DNA from: Actinophytocola sp036402745
GTDB taxonomy: Bacteria; Actinomycetota; Actinomycetes; Mycobacteriales; Pseudonocardiaceae
Length of the DNA: 64,000 bases
Reading direction: 5' to 3'
Assembly: GCF_036402745.1 (NCBI RefSeq)
Contig: NZ_DASWSJ010000124.1
Coordinates: forward strand, 3,052-67,051
Shown one piece after another: positions 1-8,648 of this stretch. Position 1 is the first letter of the stretch, and every line of letters begins with the position of its first letter. The position numbers and the translations under genes were made by a program. The notes under the pieces are model-generated. The model saw only the letters and a list, made by a program, of their open reading frames with translations. It made no database searches and had not been told where the DNA came from.

Positions 1-307
1 TGGTCATCACGAAGTCCGCGGCACCGAGGATGGAGCGATCCACATGCGACTCGGCGGCGAAGTGGACGACCAGGTCGGTGCCCGGCATCAGCTCGCGGAC
101 CAGCTCACGGTCGCAGATGTCGCCGCGCACGAAGCGCAACCGCGGGTGGTCCTTCACGGACTCGAGGTTGGCCTCACTACCCGCGTAGGTGAGCTTGTCG
201 AGCACGACCACCTCGGCGTCGGCCAGCGTGGCATAGGCGCCACCCAGTACCTTCCGGACGTAGTGCGATCCGATGAAACCGGCGCCACCGGTGACCAACA
301 CCCGCAT
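1..307 (-). CDS. rmlB: dTDP-glucose 4,6-dehydratase, N-terminal part (cut by window edge)
   Basis: The first 102 codons of a leftward gene run off the window. The protein begins with a Rossmann NAD-binding loop (VTGGAGFIGSHYVRK) and continues to a VVHFAAESHVDRS block, the pattern of extended short-chain dehydrogenases of the RmlB type. RmlB converts dTDP-glucose to dTDP-4-keto-6-deoxyglucose for dTDP-rhamnose and cell-wall linker synthesis in the cytoplasm. The ATG at 307 follows a GGTGGAG ribosome site. The catalytic TxxDExYG and YxxxK motifs lie outside the window, so a related sugar epimerase/dehydratase is not excluded. It is divergent from the LCP ligase, which attaches cell-wall polymers, a sensible functional neighbour. 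Confidence 0.85.
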   Translation of the reverse strand, partial: MRVLVTGGAGFIGSHYVRKVLGGAYATLADAEVVVLDKLTYAGSEANLESVKDHPRLRFVRGDICDRELVRELMPGTDLVVHFAAESHVDRSILGAADFVMT

Positions 308-406
308 AGAAGCTCCACCAATTCCTTCACTCGGAGATAAACCCGCAAGGGGCACTATTGCGTCCTAATCGATAGCGAGACCGCGGCCACCGGGGTCACG
401 TCTCGG

Positions 407-412
407 TATCCT
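407..412 (+). promoter_or_regulatory. possible -10 box of the first LCP gene
   Basis: TATCCT lies 38 nt ahead of the GTG at 451, leaving a short leader with GGGGAGGAG at 437-445. No convincing -35 box is visible. On the other strand TTATCT at 335-340 could be the -10 for rmlB. Confidence 0.35.
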
Positions 413-450
413 ACTGGTCAAGTTCCGTCGGGGGACGGGGAGGAGCGTGC

Positions 451-2052
451 GTGGAAGAACGTACGCAGGTGCTGGCTGCTCACCCGCGGGCGCCCAGCGG
501 CTGGCGAAGGACCGGCCGTTACACCGGTCGCTCGGTGGCCGCGCTCGCGTCGGTGGCGGTGCTCGGCACCATGGGTTACGGCTGGTGGGCGGTCGGTGAC
601 GTCAACGCGGGGACCGTCACCACCGAGGTGATCCCCAAGGAGGTCCAGGACCAGCGCGTCCCGCTCGACGGCGCGGTGGACATGCTGCTGGTCGGCATCG
701 ACAGCCGCATCGACGCCTACGGCAACCCGCTGCCCCGCCAGGTGCTCGACATGCTCCACGCCGGCATCAGCGACGGCGAGCGCAACACCGACACCATGAT
801 CCTGGTGCACATCCCCGTCGACGGCACCCGCGCGGTCGCCATCTCCTTCCCGCGCGACTCCTGGGTCCAGCTCGCCGGCGACTTCGGCCACCACCGGCTC
901 AACTCCGCGTTCGCCTACGCCTACAACGACGCCCGGGAGCGGCTGGCCAACACGGCACCCAACGAGAAGGAACTCGGCGCGCAGGCCACCGTCGAGGGCC
1001 GCAAGAACCTGATCAACACCGTGCAGGCGCTCATCGGCGAGGCGGTCACGATCGACCGCTACGCGGAGGTCAACCTGGCGAGCTTCTACGAGGTCACCAA
1101 GGCCATCGGCGGCGTGGAGGTGTGCCTGAACCAGGCCGCCCACGACCCGAAGTCGGGCGCCAACTTCACGAAGGGCCCGCAGACCATCGCCGGCGCGCAG
1201 GCGCTCGCGTTCGTCCGCCAGCGCTACGGCCTCAAGAACGGCGACCTCGACCGGATCGTGCGCCAGCAGGCGTTCCTCGGGGCGCTCGCCGACAAGGTGC
1301 TCTCGGCCGACATGCTCACCAGCCCGGGCAAGGTTCGCGAGCTGATCACGGCGGTGCAGAAGTCGGTCGTGCTGTCCACCGGCTGGCAGCTGTCGACGTT
1401 CGCCGCGCAGATGTCCGGCCTGTCCGCGGGCGGCATCGACTTCTACACCATCCCCACGCTGGGCGACGCCAAGATCGGCGGCGCCGACGTGCTCCGGGTC
1501 GACCCGGACCAGGTGGCGGCGTTCGTGAAGTCGCTCACCACCGACGCGTCCACGACGAGCTCGTCGGCCCCGCCATCGAGCGCGTCCGACCCGGTGCCCG
1601 GCACCACGTCGACGGCGAGCAGCACGCCGGACGAGGGCAACCGGCCGTCGCTGGGCCTGGTCACCGTCGACGTGCGCAACGGCTCGAACACCTCGGGCCT
1701 GGCCGCCACCGTGCGGGACAGCCTCGTCGAGAAGGGCTTCAACCCAGGGCAGCTCGGCGACTCCGCCGTGCGCAGCCGGTCGGTGATCCGGTTCGCGCCG
1801 GGCGAGCAGAACCTCGCGCAGTACGTGGCCGACGAGCTGGGCGTGCCGTTCCAGCTGCAGGAGGACGTCAACCAGCAGACCAACCGGCTCTCGATCGTGC
1901 TGGGCCTGGACTACCAGCCGCCGGCCGCGGGCCTCTCCGGCCACGGCCTGGTGACGACGGGCCAGCCGTCGAGCTCGCCCAGCCAGCCCCCCTCGTCGGG
2001 CACCAAGCCGCCGCCCCAGCTGAACGCTTCCGGCCTGAACTGTGTGAACTGA
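451..2052 (+). CDS. LytR-CpsA-Psr (LCP) cell-wall ligase with LytR_C domain
   Basis: This 533-residue protein has a cytoplasmic N-terminus, one membrane helix at about residues 28-48, an extracellular LCP domain (about 70-330) and a C-terminal LytR_C domain (about 408-490). LCP landmarks are GIDSR, NTDTMI, FPRDSW and FVRQRYGLKNGDLDRIVRQQ, which carry the conserved Asp and Arg residues that bind polyprenyl-pyrophosphate and metal. The family moves polymers such as arabinogalactan from lipid carriers to peptidoglycan. The GTG start follows GGGGAGGAG. Position and domains match mycobacterial Rv3267 (Lcp1) by recollection. A Ser/Thr-rich linker (about 365-400) joins the two outer domains. It is followed by a second LCP gene in the same direction. 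Confidence 0.93.
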   Translation: MEERTQVLAAHPRAPSGWRRTGRYTGRSVAALASVAVLGTMGYGWWAVGDVNAGTVTTEVIPKEVQDQRVPLDGAVDMLLVGIDSRIDAYGNPLPRQVLDMLHAGISDGERNTDTMILVHIPVDGTRAVAISFPRDSWVQLAGDFGHHRLNSAFAYAYNDARERLANTAPNEKELGAQATVEGRKNLINTVQALIGEAVTIDRYAEVNLASFYEVTKAIGGVEVCLNQAAHDPKSGANFTKGPQTIAGAQALAFVRQRYGLKNGDLDRIVRQQAFLGALADKVLSADMLTSPGKVRELITAVQKSVVLSTGWQLSTFAAQMSGLSAGGIDFYTIPTLGDAKIGGADVLRVDPDQVAAFVKSLTTDASTTSSSAPPSSASDPVPGTTSTASSTPDEGNRPSLGLVTVDVRNGSNTSGLAATVRDSLVEKGFNPGQLGDSAVRSRSVIRFAPGEQNLAQYVADELGVPFQLQEDVNQQTNRLSIVLGLDYQPPAAGLSGHGLVTTGQPSSSPSQPPSSGTKPPPQLNASGLNCVN

Positions 2053-2177
2053 CTCCTGCGTGACCCAGGTGACGGAAACATCCTCCATGCGGTGGACGAC
2101 AGCCCAAGGAGGGCGGATCCGTCGGTGTCATTGGCTAGCCTGAGCCGGGGGTCCATCGCGCGGGGGAGGTGAGCTGG

Positions 2178-3488
2178 GTGCCGGACGAGTCCGGAGTCGA
2201 CGAGCCGACCACCTATGCCGCCGCCGTCGGGTCGGTGCGCCGCTGGCCCGACGACGACCTCGAGGATCCCGCGCACGACGACGAGCCGGAGCCCGCGCCC
2301 GTCCGGCCGCGGCGCCGGGTGTCGCCGGTGCTGGTGCTGGGCCGGGTGCTCGTGGGGCTGGTGTCCGCGGTCGCGCTCGCCGCCATGTCGATGGTCTACC
2401 TGCGCATCGGCGAGCTGGACAGCAGCAAGAACACCACCGACGCGGTCGCCGACGCGCAGCAGGGCAAGGACGCGCCCCCGCCGGACGACGGCGCCAACGA
2501 CATCCTCATCGTGGGCAACGACAGCCGCACGGACATGCAGGGCCATCCGCTGTCGGCCAAGCTGCTCAAGGAGCTGCGCACCGAGGCCACCCAGACGCTC
2601 AACACGGACACGCTGATCCTGCTGCGCATCCCCCGCGACGGCGGCCGGGGCGCGGCCATCTCGATCCCCCGCGACACGTCGGTGCGGGTCCCGGGCCTGG
2701 GGCGGGACGAGAAGATCAACGGCGCGTTCGGCATCACGAAGGCGCGCACCGCCGAGAAGCTGGTCAACGAGGGCGAGAAGGACCGGGCCAAGATCGAGCG
2801 GCTGTCCGACGACGCCGGGCGCACCGCGCTGATCCAGACCGTGCAGGTGCTCACCGGCGTGCGCGTCGACCACTACACCGAGGTGAGCCTGTACGGGTTC
2901 TACCTGCTCACCGAGGTCATCGACGGCGTGGACGTGTGCCTCAAGCGGTCCACGAGCGACCCGGACTCGGGGGCGTCGTTCGCGGCCGGGCCGCAGACCG
3001 TGCGCGGGGGTGACGCGGTGTCGTTCGTGCGGCAGCGCAAGAACCTGCCGCGCGGGGACCTCGACCGGATCGTGCGGCAGCAGACGTTCCTGTCGGCGGC
3101 GATGAACAAGGTCCTCTCCGGCGACCTGCTCACCAACAACGCCAAGCTCAACGCGCTGGAGGACGCGGTGTCCAAGACCGTGGTGATGGACGCCGGGCTG
3201 CACTTCCTCGAGCTGGTCAACCAGGCGCAGGTGCTGGCCACCGGGCAGGTTCGGTTCGTCACGATCCCGGTCACCGGGGTGGGGGCGCGCAACGACCGGG
3301 GGCAGAGCATCATCACGGTCGACATCCCGGCGGTGCACGACTACGTGGCGGGGCTGGTCACCAGCACGCCGCCACCGGCCGCACCGCCGGCCACCTCGCC
3401 GCCGGCCAAGTTCGGCGGGTCGCGGCCGCTGGACCTGACCGCGCCCGCCGCGGCCTCGGCTCGCGTCGCCGTGCCGTGCGTGTACTGA
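2178..3488 (+). CDS. LytR-CpsA-Psr (LCP) family protein, second copy
   Basis: A second LCP protein of 436 residues with an acidic cytoplasmic N-terminus, a membrane helix at about 50-72 and an extracellular LCP domain with VGNDSR, NTDTLI, IPRDTS and FVRQRKNLPRGDLDRIVRQQ. It lacks the LytR_C domain and ends in a Pro/Ala-rich tail. I place the start at GTG 2178, because GGGGGAGG at 2162-2169 then sits 8 nt upstream; an earlier in-frame GTG at 2169 overlaps that ribosome site. The two LCP genes are diverged tandem copies, so they may handle different polymers or back each other up. Confidence 0.92.
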   Translation: MPDESGVDEPTTYAAAVGSVRRWPDDDLEDPAHDDEPEPAPVRPRRRVSPVLVLGRVLVGLVSAVALAAMSMVYLRIGELDSSKNTTDAVADAQQGKDAPPPDDGANDILIVGNDSRTDMQGHPLSAKLLKELRTEATQTLNTDTLILLRIPRDGGRGAAISIPRDTSVRVPGLGRDEKINGAFGITKARTAEKLVNEGEKDRAKIERLSDDAGRTALIQTVQVLTGVRVDHYTEVSLYGFYLLTEVIDGVDVCLKRSTSDPDSGASFAAGPQTVRGGDAVSFVRQRKNLPRGDLDRIVRQQTFLSAAMNKVLSGDLLTNNAKLNALEDAVSKTVVMDAGLHFLELVNQAQVLATGQVRFVTIPVTGVGARNDRGQSIITVDIPAVHDYVAGLVTSTPPPAAPPATSPPAKFGGSRPLDLTAPAAASARVAVPCVY

Positions 3489-3504
3489 TCGTTTGGGAGT
3501 TCGC

Positions 3505-4209
3505 TTGAGCCTCACCGAGACGCTGCTGCGGCCCTACGCCGGGTCGCCCGCCCGGCCGCTGGTCACCCACTACGACGACGCCGCGGGCACGCGGGTCGAG
3601 CTGTCGGTGGCGACGCTGCGGAACTGGGCGGCGAAAACGGCCAACTGGCTGGTCGAGGAGCACGACGTCGAGCCGGGTGACCGGGTGGCCACGCTGCTGC
3701 CGGCGCACTGGCAGACGGCCGGGGTGCTGCTGGGTGCGTGGTGGTGCGGTGCCGAGGTGGTGGCCGACCCGCTCGATGTATCGGTGGCCTTCGTCCCCCC
3801 GGGCGGCTCGGCGGCCGGCGCGCGGGCCGTGGCCGCGGTGTCCCTGGACCCGATGGGCCGCGACCTGCGCGGCGACGTGCCCACCGGGGTCGTCGACTAC
3901 ATCGCGGAGGCCCGCCTCCACGGCGACGACTTCCTCGCGCCGGCCCCGGTTCCCGGCGACACCCCGTGCCTGGCCGGGTCCACAGTGGACTCCATCCTCG
4001 CGGCGGCCCGCCGGCGCGCGGAGACCGAGGAGCTGACGGCATCCTCGCGTGTTCTGTCCACACTGGACTGGACGGTCCCCGAGGGCGTGCTGGCCGGGCT
4101 CGTCTCGGTGCTGGCCGCGGGTGCCTCGCTGGTCCAGGTGACCAACCCGGACCCCGACCTCGTGACCAAGCACGCCGACACCGAACGCGTGACGGTCACG
4201 CTCACCTGA
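3505..4209 (+). CDS. TIGR03089 family protein
   Basis: The 234-residue protein resembles the N-terminal lobe of adenylate-forming (AMP-binding) enzymes: SVATLRNWAAKTANWLV and a VEPGDRVATLLPAHWQTAGVLL segment are typical of acyl-CoA synthetase N-domains. It stops well short of the ATP-binding and C-terminal domains, so it is unlikely to be a complete ligase. This short actinobacterial family (TIGR03089) is usually found next to Rv3267-type LCP genes. The TTG at 3505 is chosen because GGGAG at 3495-3499 lies 5 nt before it; a TTG at 3493 has no ribosome site. It contains two perfect GTCCA-N3-TGGAC palindromes. Function is unknown. Confidence 0.8.
   Translation: MSLTETLLRPYAGSPARPLVTHYDDAAGTRVELSVATLRNWAAKTANWLVEEHDVEPGDRVATLLPAHWQTAGVLLGAWWCGAEVVADPLDVSVAFVPPGGSAAGARAVAAVSLDPMGRDLRGDVPTGVVDYIAEARLHGDDFLAPAPVPGDTPCLAGSTVDSILAAARRRAETEELTASSRVLSTLDWTVPEGVLAGLVSVLAAGASLVQVTNPDPDLVTKHADTERVTVTLT
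3978..3990. repeat. GTCCA-CAG-TGGAC interrupted palindrome
   Basis: Perfect 5-bp arms around CAG, inside the TIGR03089 gene. It uses ACA, an uncommon Thr codon in this window. See the finding on this motif. Confidence 0.75.
4056..4068. repeat. GTCCA-CAC-TGGAC interrupted palindrome
   Basis: Second perfect copy in the same gene, 78 bp after the first. Confidence 0.75.
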
Positions 4210-4210
4210 C

Positions 4211-4244
4211 GACCCGGCCCTGAGCGCGTCCGCGCGTCCGGGTC
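4211..4244. terminator. hairpin between convergent genes
   Basis: GACCCGG at 4211-4217 pairs with CCGGGTC at 4238-4244, and an inner GCGCG/CGCGC stem extends it. It fills the 33-bp gap between the TIGR03089 gene and the leftward acyl-CoA dehydrogenase and could end transcription from both sides. There is no T-tract. Confidence 0.5.
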
Positions 4245-5397
4245 AGCCCTTGAGCAGGGCGCGGGCCATGACCATGCGCTGGATCTGGTTGGTGCCCTCG
4301 TAGATCTGGGTGATCTTGGCGTCGCGCATCATGCGTTCCACCGGGAAGTCCTTCGTGTAGCCGGCGCCGCCGAAGAGCTGGACCGCGTCGGTGGTGACCT
4401 CCATGGCGATGTCGGAGGCGTAGGTCTTCGCGGCGGAGGCGATGAAGCCCGCGCGCTTGTCGCCGCGCTCGGAGGCGGCGGCGGAGGTGTAGACGAGGTG
4501 CCGGGCCGCCTCGATCTTCATGCCCATGTCGGCGATCATGAACTGCACGCCCTGGAAGTCGGCGATGCGCTGGCCGAACTGGCGGCGGTCCTTGACGTAG
4601 GCGAGCGACGCGTCGAGGGCGCCCTGGGCGATGCCCACCGCCTGGGCACCGATCGTGGGGCGGGTGTGGTCGAGGGTGCGCAGCGCGGTCTTGAGGCCGG
4701 TCCCCGGCTCGCCGATGATGCGGTCGGCGGGGATGACGCAGTTCTCGAAGTAGATCTCGCAGGTCGGCGAGCCCTTGATGCCGAGCTTGCGCTCCTTCGG
4801 GCCCACGGTGAAGCCGGGGTCGTCCTTGTGGACCACGAACGCGGAGATGCCGGCGGCCTTCTTCTCGGCGTTCGGGTCGGTCACGACCATCACCGTGTAC
4901 CAGGTGGACTCGCCCGCGTTGGTGATCCACGCCTTGGTGCCGTTGAGCACCCAGGTGTCGCCGTCGCGCGCGGCCCGGGCGCGCATCGACGCGGTGTCCG
5001 AGCCGGCCTCGCGCTCGGACAGCGCGTAGGACGCCGACGCCTCGCCCGACGCGATCGACGGCAGGACCAGCTTCTTCACCTCTTCGGAGCCCGACAGGAT
5101 GATCGGCTGGGTGCCGAGCTTATTGACCGCCGGGATGAGCGAGGCCGACGCATCGACCCGGGCGACCTCCTCGATGACGATGCACGCGGCGATGGCGTCC
5201 GCGCCCTGGCCGTCGTACTCCTCGGGCACGTGCACCGCGTTGAAACCAGCGCGTGCCAGCGCGTCGCGCGCCTCCGCCGGGTACCGCTCGTGCTCGTCGA
5301 CCTCGGCGGCGTGGGGCGCGATCTCCTTCTCCGCGAGCGCCCGCACCGCCTCGCGCAGCGCCTCGTGCTCCTCGCTCAGCTGGTACTGGCCCTCCAC
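4243..5397 (-). CDS. acyl-CoA dehydrogenase, FadE25-like
   Basis: A complete acyl-CoA dehydrogenase of 384 residues. It shows the FAD/substrate segments SYALSEREAGSD and GTKAWITNAG, the DRRQFGQRIADFQGVQF region, and the catalytic Glu in QIYEGTNQIQRM near the C-terminus. It would oxidise acyl-CoA to enoyl-CoA with an electron-transfer flavoprotein as acceptor in the cytosol. The GTG at 5397 follows an AGGAGG site; an upstream ATG at 5433 has none. It lies 41 bp downstream of purE in the same direction, the order remembered for M. tuberculosis fadE25-purE-purK. Substrate chain length cannot be read from the sequence. Confidence 0.93.
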   Translation of the reverse strand: MEGQYQLSEEHEALREAVRALAEKEIAPHAAEVDEHERYPAEARDALARAGFNAVHVPEEYDGQGADAIAACIVIEEVARVDASASLIPAVNKLGTQPIILSGSEEVKKLVLPSIASGEASASYALSEREAGSDTASMRARAARDGDTWVLNGTKAWITNAGESTWYTVMVVTDPNAEKKAAGISAFVVHKDDPGFTVGPKERKLGIKGSPTCEIYFENCVIPADRIIGEPGTGLKTALRTLDHTRPTIGAQAVGIAQGALDASLAYVKDRRQFGQRIADFQGVQFMIADMGMKIEAARHLVYTSAAASERGDKRAGFIASAAKTYASDIAMEVTTDAVQLFGGAGYTKDFPVERMMRDAKITQIYEGTNQIQRMVMARALLKG

Positions 5398-5438
5398 CGT
5401 CGCCACCTCCTGGTGCGCATACCCGTAACACACAGATG

Positions 5439-5975
5439 TTAGCGCTCGTTCACGTCGCCGTCCGCCTCGTCGTCCGATGTCACACCGAGACTTGACCGCA
5501 ATGCGGCGTCCTTGTCGAGCACGAGCCGCTCGAGGTCGGCGCGGAACTCGACCAGCCGGCTGCGCAGCTTCTCGTCGGACGCGGCCAGCACGCGCACCGC
5601 GAGCAGCCCCGCGTTGCGCGCGCCGCCGACCGACACGGTGGCGACCGGGACGCCGGCCGGCATCTGGACGATCGACAGCAGCGAGTCGAGCCCGTCGAGG
5701 TACTTCAGCGGCACCGGCACGCCGATGACCGGCAACGTGGTGGCCGAGGCGACCATGCCCGGCAGGTGCGCCGCCCCGCCCGCGCCCGCGATGATCACCC
5801 GTAAGCCGCGGTCGGCCGCGTCGCGCGCGTAGTCGAGCATCCGCTGCGGGGTGCGGTGCGCGGACACCACGCTGACCTCGTAGGGCACCTCGAACTCGTC
5901 GAGCGCCTCGGCGGCGGCCTTCATCACCGGCCAGTCCGAGTCGCTGCCCATGATGACGCCGACCAGCGGTGTCAT
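5439..5975 (-). CDS. purE: N5-carboxyaminoimidazole ribonucleotide mutase (class I PurE)
   Basis: The 178-residue protein moves the carboxyl group of N5-CAIR to give CAIR in purine synthesis. It has GVIMGSDSDWPVM at the N-terminus, the VSAHRTP motif with the catalytic His, and the GAGGAAHLPGMVA loop, all class I PurE signatures. The ATG at 5975 follows GGGGAG and overlaps the purK stop codon by 4 bp (ATGA), so the two are translationally coupled. The C-terminal 15 residues are acidic and probably disordered. Confidence 0.97.
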   Translation of the reverse strand: MTPLVGVIMGSDSDWPVMKAAAEALDEFEVPYEVSVVSAHRTPQRMLDYARDAADRGLRVIIAGAGGAAHLPGMVASATTLPVIGVPVPLKYLDGLDSLLSIVQMPAGVPVATVSVGGARNAGLLAVRVLAASDEKLRSRLVEFRADLERLVLDKDAALRSSLGVTSDDEADGDVNER

Positions 5976-7195
5976 GTCCGCTCCCCTGTGTTGATGCCTG
6001 TGCTCGTGCCTGTGTGGATGTCGTATCCGTCGAGCCACTCGGCGTGCGAGAGCCAGTGCGCGGCGAGCTTGGCCCGCGCCCGCACGTCGGCCATCCGCAG
6101 GCCGAGCAGGGTGACGTGGCCGATCTTGCGGCCGGGCCGTTCCTGCTTGCCGTAGTAGTGCACGTGCGCGTCCCGGTACCGGGCGAGCAGGTGGTGCAGC
6201 CGCTCGTCCGTGCTCATCGCCGGTGGCTGCGGCGCGCCGAGCACGTTGGCCATGACCACCGCGGGCGCGCGCGGCTCGGTGGCGCCGAGCGGGTAGTCGA
6301 GGACCGCGCGCAGGTGCTGCTCGAACTGCGAGGTCTCGGCGCCCTCGATGGTCCAGTGGCCGGAGTTGTGCGGGCGCATCGCGAGCTCGTTGACGACGAA
6401 CCCGGCGGCGGTCTCGAACAGCTCGACCGCGAGCACCCCGACGACCCCGAGCTCGGCGGCGATCCGGAGCGCGAGCGCCTGCGCGTCCTCGGCCCGCCCG
6501 GCGTCCAGACCCGGCGCGGGGGCGAGCACCTCGACGCAGATCCCGTTGGACTGCACGGTCTCGACCACCGGCCAGCAGCCACCCTGGCCGAACGGCGAGC
6601 GGGCGACGACTGCGGCGAGCTCGCGGCGCATCGCGACCCGCTCCTCGACCAGCAGCGGCGTGCCCCACTCGAGCAGCCGCGGGACCAGCTCGCGGGCCGA
6701 CTCGGGGCCGTTGAGCATCCAGACGCCGCGGCCGTCGTAGCCGCCGCGGGCCGCCTTGAGCACGCACGGCCAGCCGTGCTCGTCGCCGAACTTGACCACG
6801 TCGTCCACTTCGGACACCGCGGCGAACGGCGGCACCGGCAGCCCGAGCGAGGCGAGCTTGTGCCGCATGACCAGCTTGTCCTGCGCGTGCAGCAGCGCCT
6901 CGGGCCCGGGCCGGACGACGACGCCGCGCTCGACCAGCGCGCGCAGGTGCTCGGTAGGCACGTGCTCGTGGTCGAACGTGAGGACGTCGCAGCCGTCGGC
7001 GAACGCGGTGAGGGCGTCGAGGTCGGTGTGCGCGCCGAGCGTGACGTTGGGCGTGACGAGGGCGGCCGACTCGTCCATCGACGTGGCCAGGACGTGCAGC
7101 GACTGGCCGAGCGCGATGGCGGCCTGCTGGGTCATCCGGGCGAGCTGGCCGCCGCCGACCATGCCGACGATGGGCAGTCCGGTTCGGGTGTCCAC
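5972..7195 (-). CDS. purK: 5-(carboxyamino)imidazole ribonucleotide synthase
   Basis: This 407-residue ATP-grasp enzyme makes N5-CAIR from AIR, bicarbonate and ATP and passes it to PurE. It begins with VGMVGGGQLARMTQQAA, has the ATP-grasp lid sequence KAARGGYDGRGVW, and later the metal/ATP residues in ELAMRPHNSGHWTIEGA. The GTG at 7195 has GGAAGG/AGGG upstream. It lies 6 nt after the stop of the GT87 gene and overlaps purE by 4 bp, so the three genes probably form one transcript. Confidence 0.96.
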   Translation of the reverse strand: MDTRTGLPIVGMVGGGQLARMTQQAAIALGQSLHVLATSMDESAALVTPNVTLGAHTDLDALTAFADGCDVLTFDHEHVPTEHLRALVERGVVVRPGPEALLHAQDKLVMRHKLASLGLPVPPFAAVSEVDDVVKFGDEHGWPCVLKAARGGYDGRGVWMLNGPESARELVPRLLEWGTPLLVEERVAMRRELAAVVARSPFGQGGCWPVVETVQSNGICVEVLAPAPGLDAGRAEDAQALALRIAAELGVVGVLAVELFETAAGFVVNELAMRPHNSGHWTIEGAETSQFEQHLRAVLDYPLGATEPRAPAVVMANVLGAPQPPAMSTDERLHHLLARYRDAHVHYYGKQERPGRKIGHVTLLGLRMADVRARAKLAAHWLSHAEWLDGYDIHTGTSTGINTGERT

Positions 7196-7201
7196 CTGGC
7201 C

Positions 7202-8509
7202 CTACCTTCCCGTCCGGCGGATCCGGAACAGCAGTACGAGGCCGGCCACGAGCGGGACCAGCAGGTAGGCGCTGCCGAGCACGACCTCCGGCGGCGTCCA
7301 CTCGAGCTCGGGCTTGACGCCGGGCGGCCGCGACGGGTCGGACGTGCGCATGATCAGCAGCACGCAGCTGGCGAACACCGCGACGACGGCGCCGAGCCCC
7401 GCGAGCACCCGGACGCGCGCCGCGCCGTGCGGCAGCTCGTCGGGCAGCCGGCTGAGCAGGTAGACGACGAGCGGCACGACCCAGACGTAGTGGTGCGACC
7501 AGGACACCGGGCTGAGCAGGAGCCCGAAGAACGCGGTGACCAGCAGCGCCGGCAGCGGTTGGCCGCCGAGGTGGAACCGGCGGGCCAGGTAGACGGCCGG
7601 GACCGCGAGCACGGCGCCGATGCCGATGGCGGCGGCGAGGGCCCAGGGGGCGAGGTCGCTGAGCCGGAGCACGAGCCCGTTGAGCGACTGGTTGCCGGCC
7701 CAGAACGTGGGGCCGGTGCGCGCCGGGTCGGTGACCGCGACGGTCCAGAAGCGGGCGAAGTCGTGCGGGATGATCGCGAAGATCAGCCCCTGGAGGACCG
7801 CGAAGGTGGCGAGCGCCCGGACCGCGTCCTTGCGCCGCCCGATGAGCCACAGGTGCGGCACGAAGATCAGCGGCGTGAGCTTGACCGCCGCCGCGACGCC
7901 GACGAGGACCCCGCCGAGGTGGCGGGCGCGGCCTTGCGCGGCGCCCAGGACGAGGACGTCGGTGACGACCAGGGCCATGAGGATGAGGTTGATCTGGCCG
8001 AGGAGGAGCGTGCGCCAGACGGGCTCGATGCCCAGCGCGAGGACCGTCAGCAGGATCGTGGTCTTCGCCGGGGTCAGCCAGCTCGGCCGCCGCGGCAAGG
8101 CTTGGATCGCGGTGCGGATGACGAGCGCCAGGGCGAGTACCGAGACGGCGCCGAGGATGCCCCAGGAGACCTGGGTGGCGAACAGCGCGAGGGGGACGAA
8201 CAGGAGCGCGCCGGTGGGTGGGTAGGTGAACGGGAGCCTGGCCCAGGGTGGTTCGGACGAGAGGAAGTCGTTGTCGTACAACGGTTCGCCGGTGAGCAGC
8301 GCGATGGCGCCGGACCGGTAGACCGCGCTGTCGACACCGAGCCGCCAGTGGATGACCCAGCTGACGACTCCCGCCACGAGCAGGCCGGCCGGGACCGCGA
8401 AGAGCGCGAGCGTGGTGGGCCTGGAGGCGAAGAGGCGCCGCAGCGAACGCGCGAGCCAATGCCCGTCATCGACGCGGATGACAGGCGTGTCCCGGACGGT
8501 CTCGCTCAC
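7202..8509 (-). CDS. GT87-family polyprenyl-phosphate mannosyltransferase (membrane)
   Basis: About 435 residues with roughly ten hydrophobic helices and short loops, as in DUF2029/GT87 glycosyltransferases such as mycobacterial PimE. The first outer loop carries GVDSAVYRSG and a PPWARLPFTYPPTGALL segment; the Asp in GVD is where the family keeps its catalytic acid. Such enzymes use polyprenyl-phospho-mannose outside the membrane to extend PIM or lipomannan glycolipids. The start is uncertain: GTG 8509 is preferred because it precedes the first helix, but it has no clear ribosome site, and another GTG lies at 8578. A pair of TGTGGACAACTC elements sits 59-89 bp upstream. Confidence 0.82.
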   Translation of the reverse strand: MSETVRDTPVIRVDDGHWLARSLRRLFASRPTTLALFAVPAGLLVAGVVSWVIHWRLGVDSAVYRSGAIALLTGEPLYDNDFLSSEPPWARLPFTYPPTGALLFVPLALFATQVSWGILGAVSVLALALVIRTAIQALPRRPSWLTPAKTTILLTVLALGIEPVWRTLLLGQINLILMALVVTDVLVLGAAQGRARHLGGVLVGVAAAVKLTPLIFVPHLWLIGRRKDAVRALATFAVLQGLIFAIIPHDFARFWTVAVTDPARTGPTFWAGNQSLNGLVLRLSDLAPWALAAAIGIGAVLAVPAVYLARRFHLGGQPLPALLVTAFFGLLLSPVSWSHHYVWVVPLVVYLLSRLPDELPHGAARVRVLAGLGAVVAVFASCVLLIMRTSDPSRPPGVKPELEWTPPEVVLGSAYLLVPLVAGLVLLFRIRRTGR

Positions 8510-8567
8510 GTTCGCAAGGAAACCACGCCGGACCGCCAACCGATCGAGCCGCCCTGCCCCGAACCCG

Positions 8568-8598
8568 GAGTTGTCCACAACCGATGGAGTTGTCCACA
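8568..8598 (-). repeat. paired TGTGGACAACTC elements (DnaA-box-like), pair 1
   Basis: Two perfect 12-mers (8568-8579 and 8587-8598 on the minus strand) repeat with a 19-bp period upstream of the GT87 gene. Each includes TTGTCCACA, the actinobacterial DnaA-box sequence. Confidence 0.75.
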
Positions 8599-8648
8599 GC
8601 CAAGATCGACAACCCCGATCCCGTGGCCCCCCAACGATAGGGTGGAAC

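Noticed and set aside
3493..3504. TTG at 3493 as the TIGR03089 start
   Set aside because: The GGGAG ribosome site would lie inside the coding sequence; TTG 3505 has correct spacing.
5398..5433. ATG at 5433 as the acyl-CoA dehydrogenase start
   Set aside because: The AGGAGG site lies downstream of it and fits GTG 5397.
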